The notes under the pieces are model-generated. The model saw only the letters and a program-made list of their open reading frames with translations. It had not been told where the DNA came from and searched no databases. The position numbers and the translations under genes are program-made. Below, piece after piece: positions 17,540 through 28,633 of a stretch of 31,894 nt of DNA (its first letter is position 1; every line of letters starts with the position of its first letter). Origin of the DNA: Apostichopus parvimensis (lineage: Eukaryota; Echinodermata; Holothuroidea; Aspidochirotida; Stichopodidae); assembly GCA_000934455.1 (NCBI GenBank), contig KN882355.1:129333-161226 (forward strand), written 5' to 3'.

Positions 17540-17765
17540 ACGCGCAACCACACCACATGGACGCAGGTGCGTTTCACCAATGTCACGGGAGGGAAGGTCA
17601 AACAATTTGCCCGCTCGAAGGAGAGCTCCAAGAAAAACGCTACTAAATCGACGTGACTGCACCCGTCTCAGGCGTTCCATCCACAATTTTTTTAACAAGA
17701 GTGCGCGACCGTTCACCACGCGCGCGTCACGCGAACAGGGAAGGGGGGAGGGGCTGTAATCTTAT
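17540..17765 (-). promoter_or_regulatory. CpG-rich block upstream of the BEN gene start
   Basis: Dense CG dinucleotides (for example ACCACGCGCGCGTCACGCG near 17716) contrast with the AT-rich neighbours. It ends 140 bases before the BEN ATG, which suits a promoter or 5' UTR. No TATA box was seen. Confidence 0.35.
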
Positions 17766-18493
17766 CTGTGCAACCTGTGTCGCTAATAGACTCGACCAAC
17801 AGTTGATTGGTTCGGAAAAATTAATACACATATCAGAATGGGCGGAGCTCGGACACAACTCTAGTGCGTTGAATATAATCTAGAACTAATTCGAACAAAT
17901 GTCAGAAAATTTTGAGACTCAAAATATATCAGAAAAATTCATATTCGTCATGTATTCCCCTACACTCATTAAAGCGTAATAAATGATAAAAAAATACGCA
18001 GCATTCGCTATATTTGTTATTTCGGACAAAAAGCCCTGGTCCAGAATGTATCTCCCGCGAACACACACTTTTCGTAAATGTTGTTATGATCGTGTCGTCG
18101 TACGTGCTAGCCATACTATTCAGTTTGTACGATTCTTGACTCCTGTCACTTGTAAGATGTAAGTTGCATCGCAACTTAGTCGCCTGAACTACTTAGTACT
18201 GTGACATTTCCAACTGGGAATGTAGAATATTGGGAAAATTGTAACTCATTGAAAAACATTTCTCGTCACTCGTGACATGGAATGGCTTAGGCTTGGCCTG
18301 ACACTGTTACTGCTTAGGCTTGGCTTTATGCCATGGCCTAGGTAGCCTAGGTTACCGAACGCTAGGTTCCAAATCAAATGATATCAATTATCTTGTGGAT
18401 CAACTGCTTTCTAATTAGAGCCCTCTCTTTCATTGCAATATTATCATGTAATTGGAATTAATACTGACCGTGCTTAGCATTTTGGCTTGCAAT
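17766..18493. other. Intergenic between the BEN and DUF6589-like genes
   Basis: No exon recognised. TAGGCTTGGC and CCTAGGTAGCCTAGG words cluster at 18285-18370, just upstream of the next gene. Confidence 0.45.
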
Positions 18494-19042
18494 ATGGCAT
18501 TTACAGGCACTCCACTGAAAACTGTACGTATACTAAGTAACTACTCCGGTACAGGCCAAAGTTCCACTTCTGGAAAGAATTGTTTTGTGTGTTGCAGAAA
18601 TGTTGACATTCTAGGGAGAAACTGGAGCAGTATCTTTGAAAGTGGTATAACTGCCAAGCCAAAAAACTTTCATATAAGACTTGCCAAGATATTGGATATA
18701 CCAACCCTGCACAAGGAGAATGTTGGCTCCCATTACTGCATTTGTCGTGGGTGCATTTCTAAGCTCGAAAAAACTTAGAGAGGCCAGCAACTTTTGTCTG
18801 AATTCACCAAAGAATATGCCTCCCGATTTCAGAGGGTAAAGAGGGGGAGCAAAGACTCTCCTGGGATAAAAGTTGTTAAGCAGAGGCTCACTAGTACACC
18901 AACAGAGCAGCAATTAGGCACACGTACAGTTGTAAAAAGAAGTTCGATCCAAAGTGAAGGCGATCCATGCCATGTGGACCCAGTGCCGATCCCGACAGCC
19001 AAATGTACAGATGGAGAACAGAGTCATAACAGTATTACCAGA
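18494..19042 (+). pseudogene. DUF6589-like exon 1, N-terminal zinc module
   Basis: ATG at 18494 starts MAFTGTPLKTVRILSNYSG. CFVCC and CICRGC bracket about 50 residues (KPKNFHIRLAKILDIP), a four-Cys zinc-binding arrangement that begins members of this family. TAG at 18776-18778 interrupts, then LLSEFTKEYASRFQRVKRGS continues in the same frame. Donor GTGAGT at 19043. Confidence 0.5.
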
Positions 19043-19743
19043 GTGAGTCACAAAGTCATCATTACCAACATAGCATTAGCCTACTTCAACACTTAAAAGA
19101 GTAATGATGACGACATGCTGCTGGAAGAATTTGTGCCCAGCTGAGTTGTATATGTCATATAATTGAAACCGAGGATGAACTTTATGAATTTCATCGACAG
19201 AATTGCCAGTACTGGCCTAGGCTAGATTAGGCCTGGCTTTGTAATTGTCGAATAGTTCTAATCGTCCATTTGTCGATGCTGCTGAGTAATTTTGCAACAT
19301 TTGGAGTTTGAGGTGTACTACGATGTGCTATCAAATACTGTACTGTACATGTACCTTTGTTCACTAATCATGTTTTTCTCCTTAAGAAAAGCAAATAATT
19401 TACTATGTGTTTCAATGACCTTCACAGCACAAGGGGTGACAAGGTAATTTTGGGCACCCTAAAGTTGTGTTTTGTTTGTGACTCCATCGTTCCATCATTG
19501 AAAAGTATTTTGACGCAGGCATTGCTTTTCATTGAGCCAAAACTAAAGAGCAAGTTCTTCATATTTTACTATTTTACTGTATGCTCCAAACAGCTCAACA
19601 AGGTACTTGTATACATATAGGCTACAAAAAAATTCCGCCAATTGTGAGACAGGCCCTGCAATGATGCACAAAATTATTGACGGTGACCATCCTGGACATC
19701 AGATAACCAAATTTAACACTGTATACTTCAATCTCCTTCCCAG

Positions 19744-20223
19744 CTATTAATCGAACATCCAAAGAGAAGACCAGAGAGCTTTCAGTTCAGTGATGGAAAC
19801 ATCAAAGATGCAGTAACAGCCTGGGCTGAGAAGAAACTCAAGAAAGCTGTTCAGCACCTGACATCAGAACCAGAAGTGAAGGAGGAGATCCTGACACAGA
19901 TAAGTAAAACAGTGGACCAGGAATGTCAAATATTGTGCAGTACTGCGAACCCATCCTTACTGAGGAAATGTTCGCCCCTGGATATTGTGGGCCTCACACA
20001 AGAGAACATATTCGCTGAAGCAAAAGAGAAAGCCCCAACCATGATGAGACTTCTGGGAACAATAACCGCCAGCTTCACACATGAGCAGATAGTCCCGTCC
20101 CTATCTTCATTACTGAAAGCGAGGAACAAGTTCATGAATGCTCTGGCATACAGGAATGGTGTGCTGCTACATCAATGTGGACTCAGCAGTCGGGTAGATT
20201 CTGATTTTATTCTACAGCGTACA
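19744..20223 (+). CDS. DUF6589-like exon 2
   Basis: Acceptor CTTCCCAG, donor GTAGGA, exactly 160 codons without a stop. It reads LLIEHPKRRPESFQFSDGN, then NPSLLRKCSPLDIVGLTQEN and EKAPTMMRLLGTITASF. It joins both neighbours in phase 0. Confidence 0.6.
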
Positions 20224-20863
20224 GTAGGAAACCACTTCCGGCTCATCAATGTACCCTGACAGTATGATCGTGGATGGACATCGATGCCAACCCATTGTTT
20301 TTTTTTGTGGAATTATGCCTGACTGCTGACATATATGCAAGAAAATAACAGTAGTGAGTCTTGCCTAGAATACTTTACGATTCATTACACACTTGTGAGA
20401 CAGGTGCAGATACAGTACCACAGCCGTATACTGGTGGTGGTGGTGTACAGTGGTAATGAGTGGTGCACTACATTAAGAGGTCCCAAATTTAATCTCTCCG
20501 GAGGCACCTGGCTCGTCAACACCTGTACTCCAGTTGTTGATGTCTTTTGTATGTTTTTTTGGTGTAGTAGGGGTTTGTGTCCGTTGTTTTACACCAAAGA
20601 CTTTACATCACATTGAGGTCACATCATTACAGGCACTGCCTTGATCCGCGCGTACTTGGTGAAGGATCCCAGAAGACATTGCAGTACTAAGGTCTGCAAA
20701 CTCCAGCGAGTCATTGATTAACAAAATAATTTATTGTTTACACAGCAATGCCTGGATTCCTTGGAGAATGTACATCCCACACTTCGGATGGAACAAGTGG
20801 AGGTTATGTGCACAGCGGACTGTTTTGTCTTGAATCTGATGATGTTGTTTCTTCCTGTTTCAG
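20224..20863. other. DUF6589-like intron 2
   Basis: No exon. A possible alternative exon begins at 20734 after a TTTACACAG, but its frame does not match the neighbours. Confidence 0.4.
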
Positions 20864-21337
20864 GCTATTACCATCATGAACAAACAACATGTAACTGTGT
20901 CAGCACGGCGGATACAGCTGTTCCTTTCCGAGCTAGGGAAGGGTCATGATGAGTCCGTGCAGAATTGATAAGATGAACTCATCACTCGCAGCAAGATGAA
21001 AGCCACGGCTTCAGCTTTGGAGGAGGCTGTTTTAAGACATGACATCAGCGGTAAAAATTTCAATTATGAACTTTCACCTGCTGATATTTCAGTGAACATG
21101 GAACCAACTGTTGATACTATCCTCTTGAGAGCTGCGAAAGACTCACTATCAACTCGAGAGGGACATGCTGTTGACAGTGCAGCGGAGGTCATCAAGGCAG
21201 AAATTATCAAGCTCACTCCGGACAAGTACCAAATAATTGGGGACAATATTGACCGTGAAATCAGGGCAAAGCATATGTCTTCAATTCGCCAGAACCAGTC
21301 AATTCACTGGTTCAACATGTATGCAGTAAAGGATGCT
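20864..21337 (+). pseudogene. DUF6589-like exon 3 with double stop
   Basis: Acceptor TTTCAG, donor GTAAGT, 158 codons. HVTVSARRIQLFLSELGKGH is followed by two stops, TGA TAA (20966-20971), just where relatives have a Trp-Lys or Trp-Arg pair before Asp-Glu-Leu. It continues to DKYQIIGDNIDREIRAKHMS and IHWFNMYAVKDA, the clearest family hallmark. Confidence 0.6.
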
Positions 21338-21758
21338 GTAAGTGGACGAGACTATGCCACATTTTATGGCGGGCCCTATACTGCAGTTTTGTCAAAAGAA
21401 ATTTGGTGTTTGGTAATATCGGACGGACGAACGGCTGTAACCACATTCTATTTTGTCTTCACTGGAAAGTTCATCGGTTGGGCAAATTAGACTGAAATTT
21501 CATATGCGCATTGCTATTGGCAAATTTCGCCTTGACTGGGGGTGTTCCAAATTGGCGACTGTTCCAAATTAATAGCGACATACAGTATAACGCTGTAATA
21601 CCTCGTGATGGACCAGCATCATGTGAAGGAAATAGAGATGAGAGCCAATCTAATGTTTATTATATATGTCCTTTCACCACAATAGTTATACGCATTCATG
21701 AAGGTCAACATGCAATCTTGTTCCCGACAATTCACAATATCACTGTCTTATTTCACAG
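21338..21758. other. DUF6589-like intron 3; an expected exon is missing
   Basis: Relatives carry GDQL...R and DWH motifs between the parts encoded by exons 3 and 4. No frame here shows them, so the core exon seems deleted or too decayed to see. Confidence 0.4.
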
Positions 21759-22894
21759 GTTGTCATCAAAATTTTACGCAGCCCGGCATCATCAGTCGAC
21801 AAAGGAACATTTTTCGCTAATGCCAACTGTGTGAATAATTCGAATGCAAAGAAGGATGCACTGCAGTTCTATGCTGAAGTCAAAGAATTCTTCAACATGC
21901 ACCTTGTTGTCTACATCACAGCTGCGACTTTCAGCCATTGGAAGATGGACTCCATCAATGAAAAAGTAGTTCCAGAAGAGGTGAAGAATGGTACGCCACA
22001 AGAGCAACGGAAGTGGCTGCACCAGAAGTGTTTAGAGCTAGTTGAGAATTTTGCTATGCTGCCTAGTTTTGAAAGGTTGGAAAGAGTTGAGTCATTCCTT
22101 TGCAGGGCAGATGGGTGCACAAAGGTGCTGCAACTTGAAGCAACTCGGAGGAGCCATGAAAGTCGAGTGCACGGGATAGCAGACCAACACACTGAAGAAA
22201 GTCAACGCCAAGAAGAGGAGGATCACAAATCCAACTATGGATGTGCAACAATCGGTCTCGGTCTTCTCCTGCGTAATACAGATGATACAGTTAGAAAAGG
22301 AGATGGGGCACGAATAATACAGTTTGGAAATTCTTGATGCCTCTATTCAAGTTGCACAAGCACAACAAATATGCACTAGCAGCACTGAGACTTCAAGCAG
22401 ACATTTATAGTCTACTGCCCGGGGACCTCTCTCATGAACTGATATGGAACAGAACTGTAACTAATCGAGGTGGCAAAGGGAGGCACATGTCTAGGGACCT
22501 TCGGTTGGAGCACATCAATAAGGTTGCCAAGCAAGCTCTGAAAGCCCAGGGACCAATGAACATATCAGAGACACTAGCACAAACAGCTGGTTATGCCATT
22601 GGAAAGGTTGAAAAGCTCATTACCAATATTGAAAATGATTTGTCTTTGTGAAAGCCAAAAGGTTACCACAAATCAACATACTGCATGGAGGATTTCCAAA
22701 CACTCCTCACGCAAGTGTTTGATGAGGCTGACATCTTCACCCCCAACTCGGGCAGATCATTCACTGCTTTTCCCGATTTCAGTCGAGACATTTTGCATCA
22801 ATTGGATGTGCGTGCATTCCACCGTTGGATACAACATTACAAGAAACTCTGGAGCAAAGACCAGTCCATCACCCTAAGGGCCAGCAGTGAGTGA
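21759..22894 (+). pseudogene. DUF6589-like exon 4, C2H2 finger and C-terminal half
   Basis: Acceptor TTTCACAG. It reads VVIKILRSPASSVDKGTFF, then VESFLCRADGCTKVLQLEAT with the two His of a C2H2 finger, and YGCATIGLGLLLRNTDD. Near 22324 one base is lost: before it ARIIQ, after it in another frame WKFLMPLFKLHKHNKYAL, which is the normal continuation. TGA at 22649-22651 splits DLSL from KPKGYHKSTY. It ends at TGA 22892-22894. Confidence 0.6.
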
Positions 22895-24924
22895 AGGGAA
22901 CATTGGCAGGAAGACTGTGTATGTGCGAAGCCAGTGAATCTTCTACTTACTCAGGGATATGCATTATGCAAGTAGTAGTTACTGATAGGTTTAAGCATGA
23001 CTTGGCCAAGGACAGAGTTAAGTTCCTTTAGAACAACACACTTGTGGGAGAGAGGTGTTCATTCATAAACAAATGGCCAGTGTTTCCTGAGGCTGTGTGC
23101 TTTTCACTGACACTCATAATATGTGACACCATCTGCTGCTATCACACATGCTCTGACCAAGTTTGAGGCATTTGAATTTTAAAAATAATAATTTTGTAGT
23201 CTTACATAGCACTCAGGTCCAGCTACTAACTGCTGAAGACACTTTACAGCACCCCCCCCCCCCCTGCTAAGTGCTCATTTAAATCAGGTAGCACTCATAT
23301 ATTCTCAGGGAGGATGTGGCATCAACACTGATGGTATTCTGCTTCCCCACAGGACCCCTTCCTTCTAGCATATGGGTGTTGAGAAGCAATTTGAGATCAA
23401 TATCTTGCTGAAGGGTAATATGTGGATTTCTCCATGACCTCTGGATCACGAGGTAGAAACCCTGACCGCAAAATCACCAGAATGTAACTAGGTCACCAAT
23501 ATGAAACTAATTTGAATAAAGGGTGCAGCCAGTCCATATACCATATGACCCAGTCTGACTCAACCAAATTAGATATTGAGAAAGGAAAAGTGTAATAAAA
23601 TTTTTCACATTTTATTGTATTTATTAGGCAAATAGTTTTATGTGGATATCAGCATAATTAAATAGCAGGGACTCTTTTACCTTTAATTCATAAATGCCTA
23701 AACCAACTTTCTGTATACTGGACCAGTCTCGAATGCGATTCGAGACTGGTCGAGTGTATAGAGAGGAGAATTGCTTCAGGATCGAAATGTTAGACAAACA
23801 CTGGTTTGTTGCCGTGGCAATCATGAAGTCATAATTAAAAGAAATGAAGACATGGTGTACATTGCCATGAGTATATGCAAATATGTTTATGGATAAAGAA
23901 ATGTTTCAAATTGCAAAAGAATACTGTACAGTATATATAGCCTACTTGCAATTATTTACAGCAGTAGTACTGTATATGTTTTCACACACACCGAGTCTCA
24001 ATACACACTGTACGTACTTCCTCAATCATCCAGCTAAATACTTCGAGTAACATGAAAGACTTAGGGATTAATTTGGAGCTTAATTTGGAGCTAGAGTGAA
24101 AGTCAATGTTGACACTATAACAGAAGAAACCTTGTCGCTAAGCCTAGCAATATCGTAAATGGGCAAAGAAAAAAAGTTTGAATTTTTTACGCCCGTTACC
24201 TAACCATACAATAATTACTGATGTTGTGTGACTTGATCAATTGTTTGGGAAACAGGCTCATCTAAGGAAGATCGAAATGCTATGTACAAACTTTCTCATG
24301 TTCTGTGATGTTTGTTGTGATTACAGATACGTATTTTCCGGTTCCACCATAAATATGCTTCATTGTATACCTATGCACTGTATTCATGATGCAATATACA
24401 TGGTTTAACATATACAGGCCTACTATTTCTCATTCCAAGACAGAGAGCAGGCCACGAGTCACTTCAGTTTCTAGGTACAGCATCTTGGATTGTCCACATA
24501 TACCAGTAAAATTTATGCAAGTTTTACCAAATGACCTAACACCAAGTGATCCATACTAGCTCATATCCTTGGCTGTGACTACATAATGACTACATTCCTT
24601 TTTGCAAAAGATATGGAAACTTAAATGAAATATCAACCTTTGCATGAAACTGTACTGCAGTTGCCTCGATATTCATACTCCCTCTACTAATAAAGACACC
24701 CTTCCCCCATTTCACAAAAATTAAAAGGTAAATTTTAATTAACACAGTTCATACGCTAATCTCAGACATCAATATGACCGGAATATGCATGATAGTTGAA
24801 TTGACGAGCAAATAAATTCCAACTTGTTCTTAAACTTCCAAACTGTGAATGCCTGTCAGTCACCTTATTTCTCATTGAGCTTGAGCAACATTTGATGCAG
24901 AAAGATGACAGTTACATTAACAAT
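22895..24924. other. About 2 kb without a recognised gene
   Basis: AT-rich. Contains a 13-base C tract at 23252-23264 and the perfect hairpin at 23721-23751. No exon or RNA gene recognised. Confidence 0.5.
23714..23760. repeat. Perfect 14-bp stem hairpin with 3-base loop
   Basis: GACCAGTCTCGAAT (23721-23734), loop GCG, then ATTCGAGACTGGTC (23738-23751). Outside it TATAC and GTATA can extend the stem past a small bulge. No U-run follows. It could be a DNA-level palindrome, a transposon scrap or a structured RNA. Confidence 0.75.
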
Positions 24925-26050
24925 CATTTAGTTTAGTTTAGTAGAAAAAAGGATCAGGAGGGACACTTAAATCCCCATCAAGGACCCTATAGAGAGAGGA
25001 AAAAAAAATCAAGACACAAACACTCAGACCCGATTACAATGCTTAAAGTGCTTGTCCAAAGCATTCTTAAACCCATTGACACTACTTGCAAGTACAACTT
25101 TCTCAGGCAAACCGTTCCACTCATTCACAACATTATTAGAAAAAAAGTTATGCCGAATATTAATCCTACTATGCGACTTTTGGAGTTTAAGACAATGACC
25201 TCTAGTACAACTACTGTTAGCACACATGAAAAAGTCGGTAAAGGATAAATTGTCGAAACCATACACAATCTTGAAAACCTGGATCAAGTCCCCACGTAAC
25301 CTCCTAAGCTCCAGTGTGGTGCAGATTCAACATTTGTAACCGCCTATTATAAGGAACCCTGTTTAAGGAACTAATCATCCTAGTAGCCCTCCTCTGGACC
25401 TTTTCAAGTACTTCCTTATCCTTATCAAAATAAGGGTTCCAAGCCTGCACAGCATACTCCAGATGAGGCCTAACCAACTGCTTATAAAGCCTAACTACGA
25501 TGTCCTCTTTCAGATAACTGAAGTTCCTCTTGATCATACCTAAAACCCTGTTACCTCTTTTAGCAGCTTCAAGACAATGTTTAGAAAGTTGCAGAGATGA
25601 GTCATTGTAGATACCTAGGTCTCTTTCAGCAGAGACCTCCTGTAAGTCCACACCATTAAGATTGTATGTAAACTTTTGGTTACTACTACCAATGTGCATT
25701 ACCTTACATTTATGAATATTAAAAAGCATTTGCCACCCCTGAGACCAGGAAAAAATCTTATCCAAATCCGCTTGAAATTTATCAGAATCGCTTTTGGAAG
25801 AGACCTCAGAATACAATTTGATGTAATTTATATAGGCAACAAACAACAAGGGACCTAATACAGACCCTTGTGGAACCCCACTAGTAACGTTCTGCCAAGA
25901 ATAAGCACAGCTTTTAATTACCACCCTCTGTTCCCTATTACCAAGCCAATTCCCGATCCAAGACAGTAAATCCCCTATGACACCCATGCTCTTCAGCCTA
26001 AGTAAAAGACGCTGGTGGGGAACTTTATCAAAGGCCTTCTGGAAATCTAC
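24925..26050 (-). mobile_element. 5'-truncated CR1/L2-type LINE, reverse transcriptase end
   Basis: Minus strand. It starts at VDFQKAFDKVPHQRLLLRL (motif A), then SGVPQGSVLGPLLF (motif B), KCKVMHIGSSNQ, HLEYAVQAWNPYF and a C-terminus ending KHFKHCNRV. Two lesions are visible: about 15 residues are missing in frame around 25816-25830, removing the FADD catalytic box, and a one-base shift near 25318 moves from LNLHHTGA into the frame continuing RRLRGDLIQVFKIVYGF. The 3' tail is ACTAAACTAAACTAAATG (24942-24925), a short-repeat tail typical of the group. The 5' end lies about 40 bases past the stop of the helicase gene. No target duplication was found. Confidence 0.8.
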
Positions 26051-26087
26051 TCAAAATATAGTCAAAATGCAATAAACAATGCATTAT

Positions 26088-27362
26088 CTAGTCATCCTCA
26101 AGGTCAGATAAGCTGAATTCAGCCGTATTAACTCTATCATCCAGGATCTCACTCAGTTCTGGAAATACGGACTGATCATCATCTGATCCAACGTCAAGCT
26201 CATGGATAATGCTGAAAATTGCTATGGCATGGCTTTCACTAAATGAACACATATGCTGCTGAATGTAATCTGATCCAGATATGAATGGCAAATGCTGTAT
26301 GACCTGATCGATCAGCTGGGTGGAGAATCCTAATCCCACAGAATTGTAATTTGCACTGCATCCGAGTAAACAATCTGTATTCAAGTAGGGCACATCGGAG
26401 CAGTTTCTCATCCTCGGACGTAGCCACACGGATGAGTACAGGAGATGTGACCTTTTGTGACTCATTCGATACAGCAATACTGTCAACTCGGCTCGTTGTT
26501 TCACAGATACTGCACTTGCACTTTGCCTCACATAGATCACAACAGTCATGATGAGGTTCAGTCTCTCTCAGGGCCTGAAACTGCTTCATTAGCAATGCCC
26601 TGCGGCAAATAGATGTATTTCTGGCGTAGGATTTCATCGTCTCATCGGCTTGCAGAAGATGAAAAGACTTATATAAGAGAATGGCATGTGATTGCTGTCC
26701 ATCTCTTCCAGTCTCCTGGATGTAGGCTTCAATGTCTTCTGGTATGCCAACATTGAACATTCTCCTCACATGACGTGCGTTGATGCCCATTCCCAATGCA
26801 TTTGTAGCAATGATCAGCCTGTAGTGTCCATCATCAATAAGTGATTTTAGGACATCATTCTTGATCTCATCTGGAGTTGAGTGGTGGAACATTGCAAAAA
26901 GTCGGTTTGCACTAATCCTAGCAGCACCTTCAAAACTATAACCCTCACTGCATAGCTCACGGGAGAAATACTCATATACCTCACCACACTCCTTAACTGT
27001 TCGACAATAAATTATTGTGAAGTCTATGCCTCGCTTCTTCCTCACTATGTCTTCCACCAAAGGATTGAAGACATGATCAAAACTGTTCGCTCGGTTCAAG
27101 TTTCACCTTCTCCCCATCTATGATTGCCACGGTTGGGATCTTTCGAATTGACAGTTTCACATTCTTTCTGTCAGGGCTGGATACTACTTCCTCAGGAGAA
27201 CGTAGACATAATGAATTGTATATCATTCTCCTTGACTTCTTGGTTGCTGTCGCTGTCATGGCCAATATAGGTGTTGTCTCTGGAAGTAAGGTCCTCAGTT
27301 CTCCAAGGCGGTGAAATGTCTCCCGGAAAACAGCCTCAGCCTTCTTACGGCCCTGGAGCCCC
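26088..27362 (-). pseudogene. RecQ-like exon 2: motifs III-VI, zinc cluster, C-terminus
   Basis: Acceptor TTCTTTTGCAG. Begins GLQGRKKAEAVFRETFHRLG. The shift near 27090-27110 separates KIPTVAIIDGEKVKLEP from NSFDHVFNPLVEDIV; a second near 26370-26400 separates EDEKLLRCALLEY from the frame with GLGFSTQLIDQV. Stop TAG at 26090-26088. Confidence 0.65.
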
Positions 27363-28633
27363 CTGCAAAAGAATGAATAGGGGAAATGCCTTTTTTTTGA
27401 CATTGTTCCATCATCCATGTCAGACAGCCATGGTTGTGATTTCTCAGTTCACATAGTACAGTATATAACCTGCCATTTGCTAATGAGACGACATCACAGC
27501 AATATCGGATGCAGTATATATTCAACATGCTACCCAACTACTCCACAGTATTTTAACATCACTGTTTAGCCTGAGAAAATTTCCTTATTGAAAATGGGTT
27601 CATGACTTTTAATCCAAGGGGAAAAAGCTTATGTAAATGGTAAATAGTCAATGCCGACTGGAGATATATACTACTGTACTCTGCATTTAGGGTAGGGAGG
27701 TACTGTACATGAAGGGGCAGGGTTGTCAGAACAATCACCATTTTGTGGCCCTCCTCCCCACAAATTTTGGATAGCAAACATGTGAAAATTGCAAGTATGC
27801 TTAGCTTTCTTTGCAGACAACTGCCATCAATAATACCTTTCTAGAGACATGTATGTAATTTGAGTCCATGTAGAATTTTATGATGTGCTGTGGCTGGTAA
27901 GTCCATTCATATGAGTATTAAACTGCAACATGACTCCTTTTACATACAAACTCTTCAAACTAGGGGAGTCTAAGAATGAAACATCACTGACACTGATGTG
28001 AAGAATAAAATGCAATGTTTGGCGCCCTCTATGTTCAAGAAGAAAATAGTCACCCACTTTTTCATGACAGTTTTGCAAAATATGGCCAAGATTTGAGCAG
28101 AGGAGGTTGTTTTAGCGCTGTATCTCTCAGCTAATTGAAACTATCATGTCCTGAAAATGGAAAAAAAATTACTGTGTATTCTTCAAGTGCATATCTGGGG
28201 GTCAGTAGCAATTTTTAAATAACCATATAAACTCGGAAACCGTTTGTAATTTGTGCATTTTTTTTCTGTATGTTCCATCGGTTCAGAGGGAAATCTGCTC
28301 CTGAGATCACCCAGCCATGATTCGCAGGAAATTTGTGGAGTTGACAGAGAATAACCCATACCGGAGAGGGGTTTATTCAGTATTTGAGTATCAAGCAGAA
28401 ACTTAATTGAAGTGGGTCGAGGGGGTGATTCTCGCAGTTTCTCTGTCAAAATACAGACTGACATCAGGATCTATTGGTCACACAATGTCCGATGTACAAA
28501 CTTACAAAACCTGCCGCAAGATCTTGTACCAAATGTACATGTACATTTGCTATCATACCGGTCTTCTCTCCTAATCTTTTACCCCCCCCCCCCCACTGGA
28601 TATTAAGTATGAATCACGCCCATTTAGACTCAC
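27363..28633 (-). other. RecQ-like intron, 1.27 kb
   Basis: GTGAGT at 28633 and TTTTGCAG at 27363. A 13-base C tract (28582-28594) lies inside. No other exon was recognised. Confidence 0.5.

Larger units (their letters stand above)
18494..22894 (+). pseudogene. DUF6589-like gene, decayed (putative mobile-element gene)
   Basis: Exons 18494-19042, 19744-20223, 20864-21337 and 21759-22894 join in phase 0 at the first two junctions. Landmarks in order: a CxxC...CxxC N-terminal module, APTMMRLLGTITASF, IIGDNIDREIRAKHM with IHWFNMYAV, a C2H2 finger (FLCRADGCTKV...H.{5}H), YGCATIGLGLLLRN, LIWNRTVTNRGGKGR and the closing PDFSRDILHQLDVRAFHRW. I recall this order from large multi-copy invertebrate and fungal proteins annotated as DUF6589; the name is from memory and no function is established. 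Lesions: TAG at 18776, TGA TAA at 20966-20971, a one-base loss near 22324, TGA at 22649. The exon that should hold GDQL and WH is absent between 21338 and 21758. It is a dead copy, possibly of a transposon. Confidence 0.6.

Noticed and set aside
17361..17759. Plus-strand open frame of 132 codons
   Set aside because: Partly antisense to the first BEN exon, otherwise in the CpG-rich flank; no known motif.
24925..26050. Target site duplication around the LINE
   Set aside because: Sequences next to the truncated 5' end and the ACTAAACTAA tail do not match.
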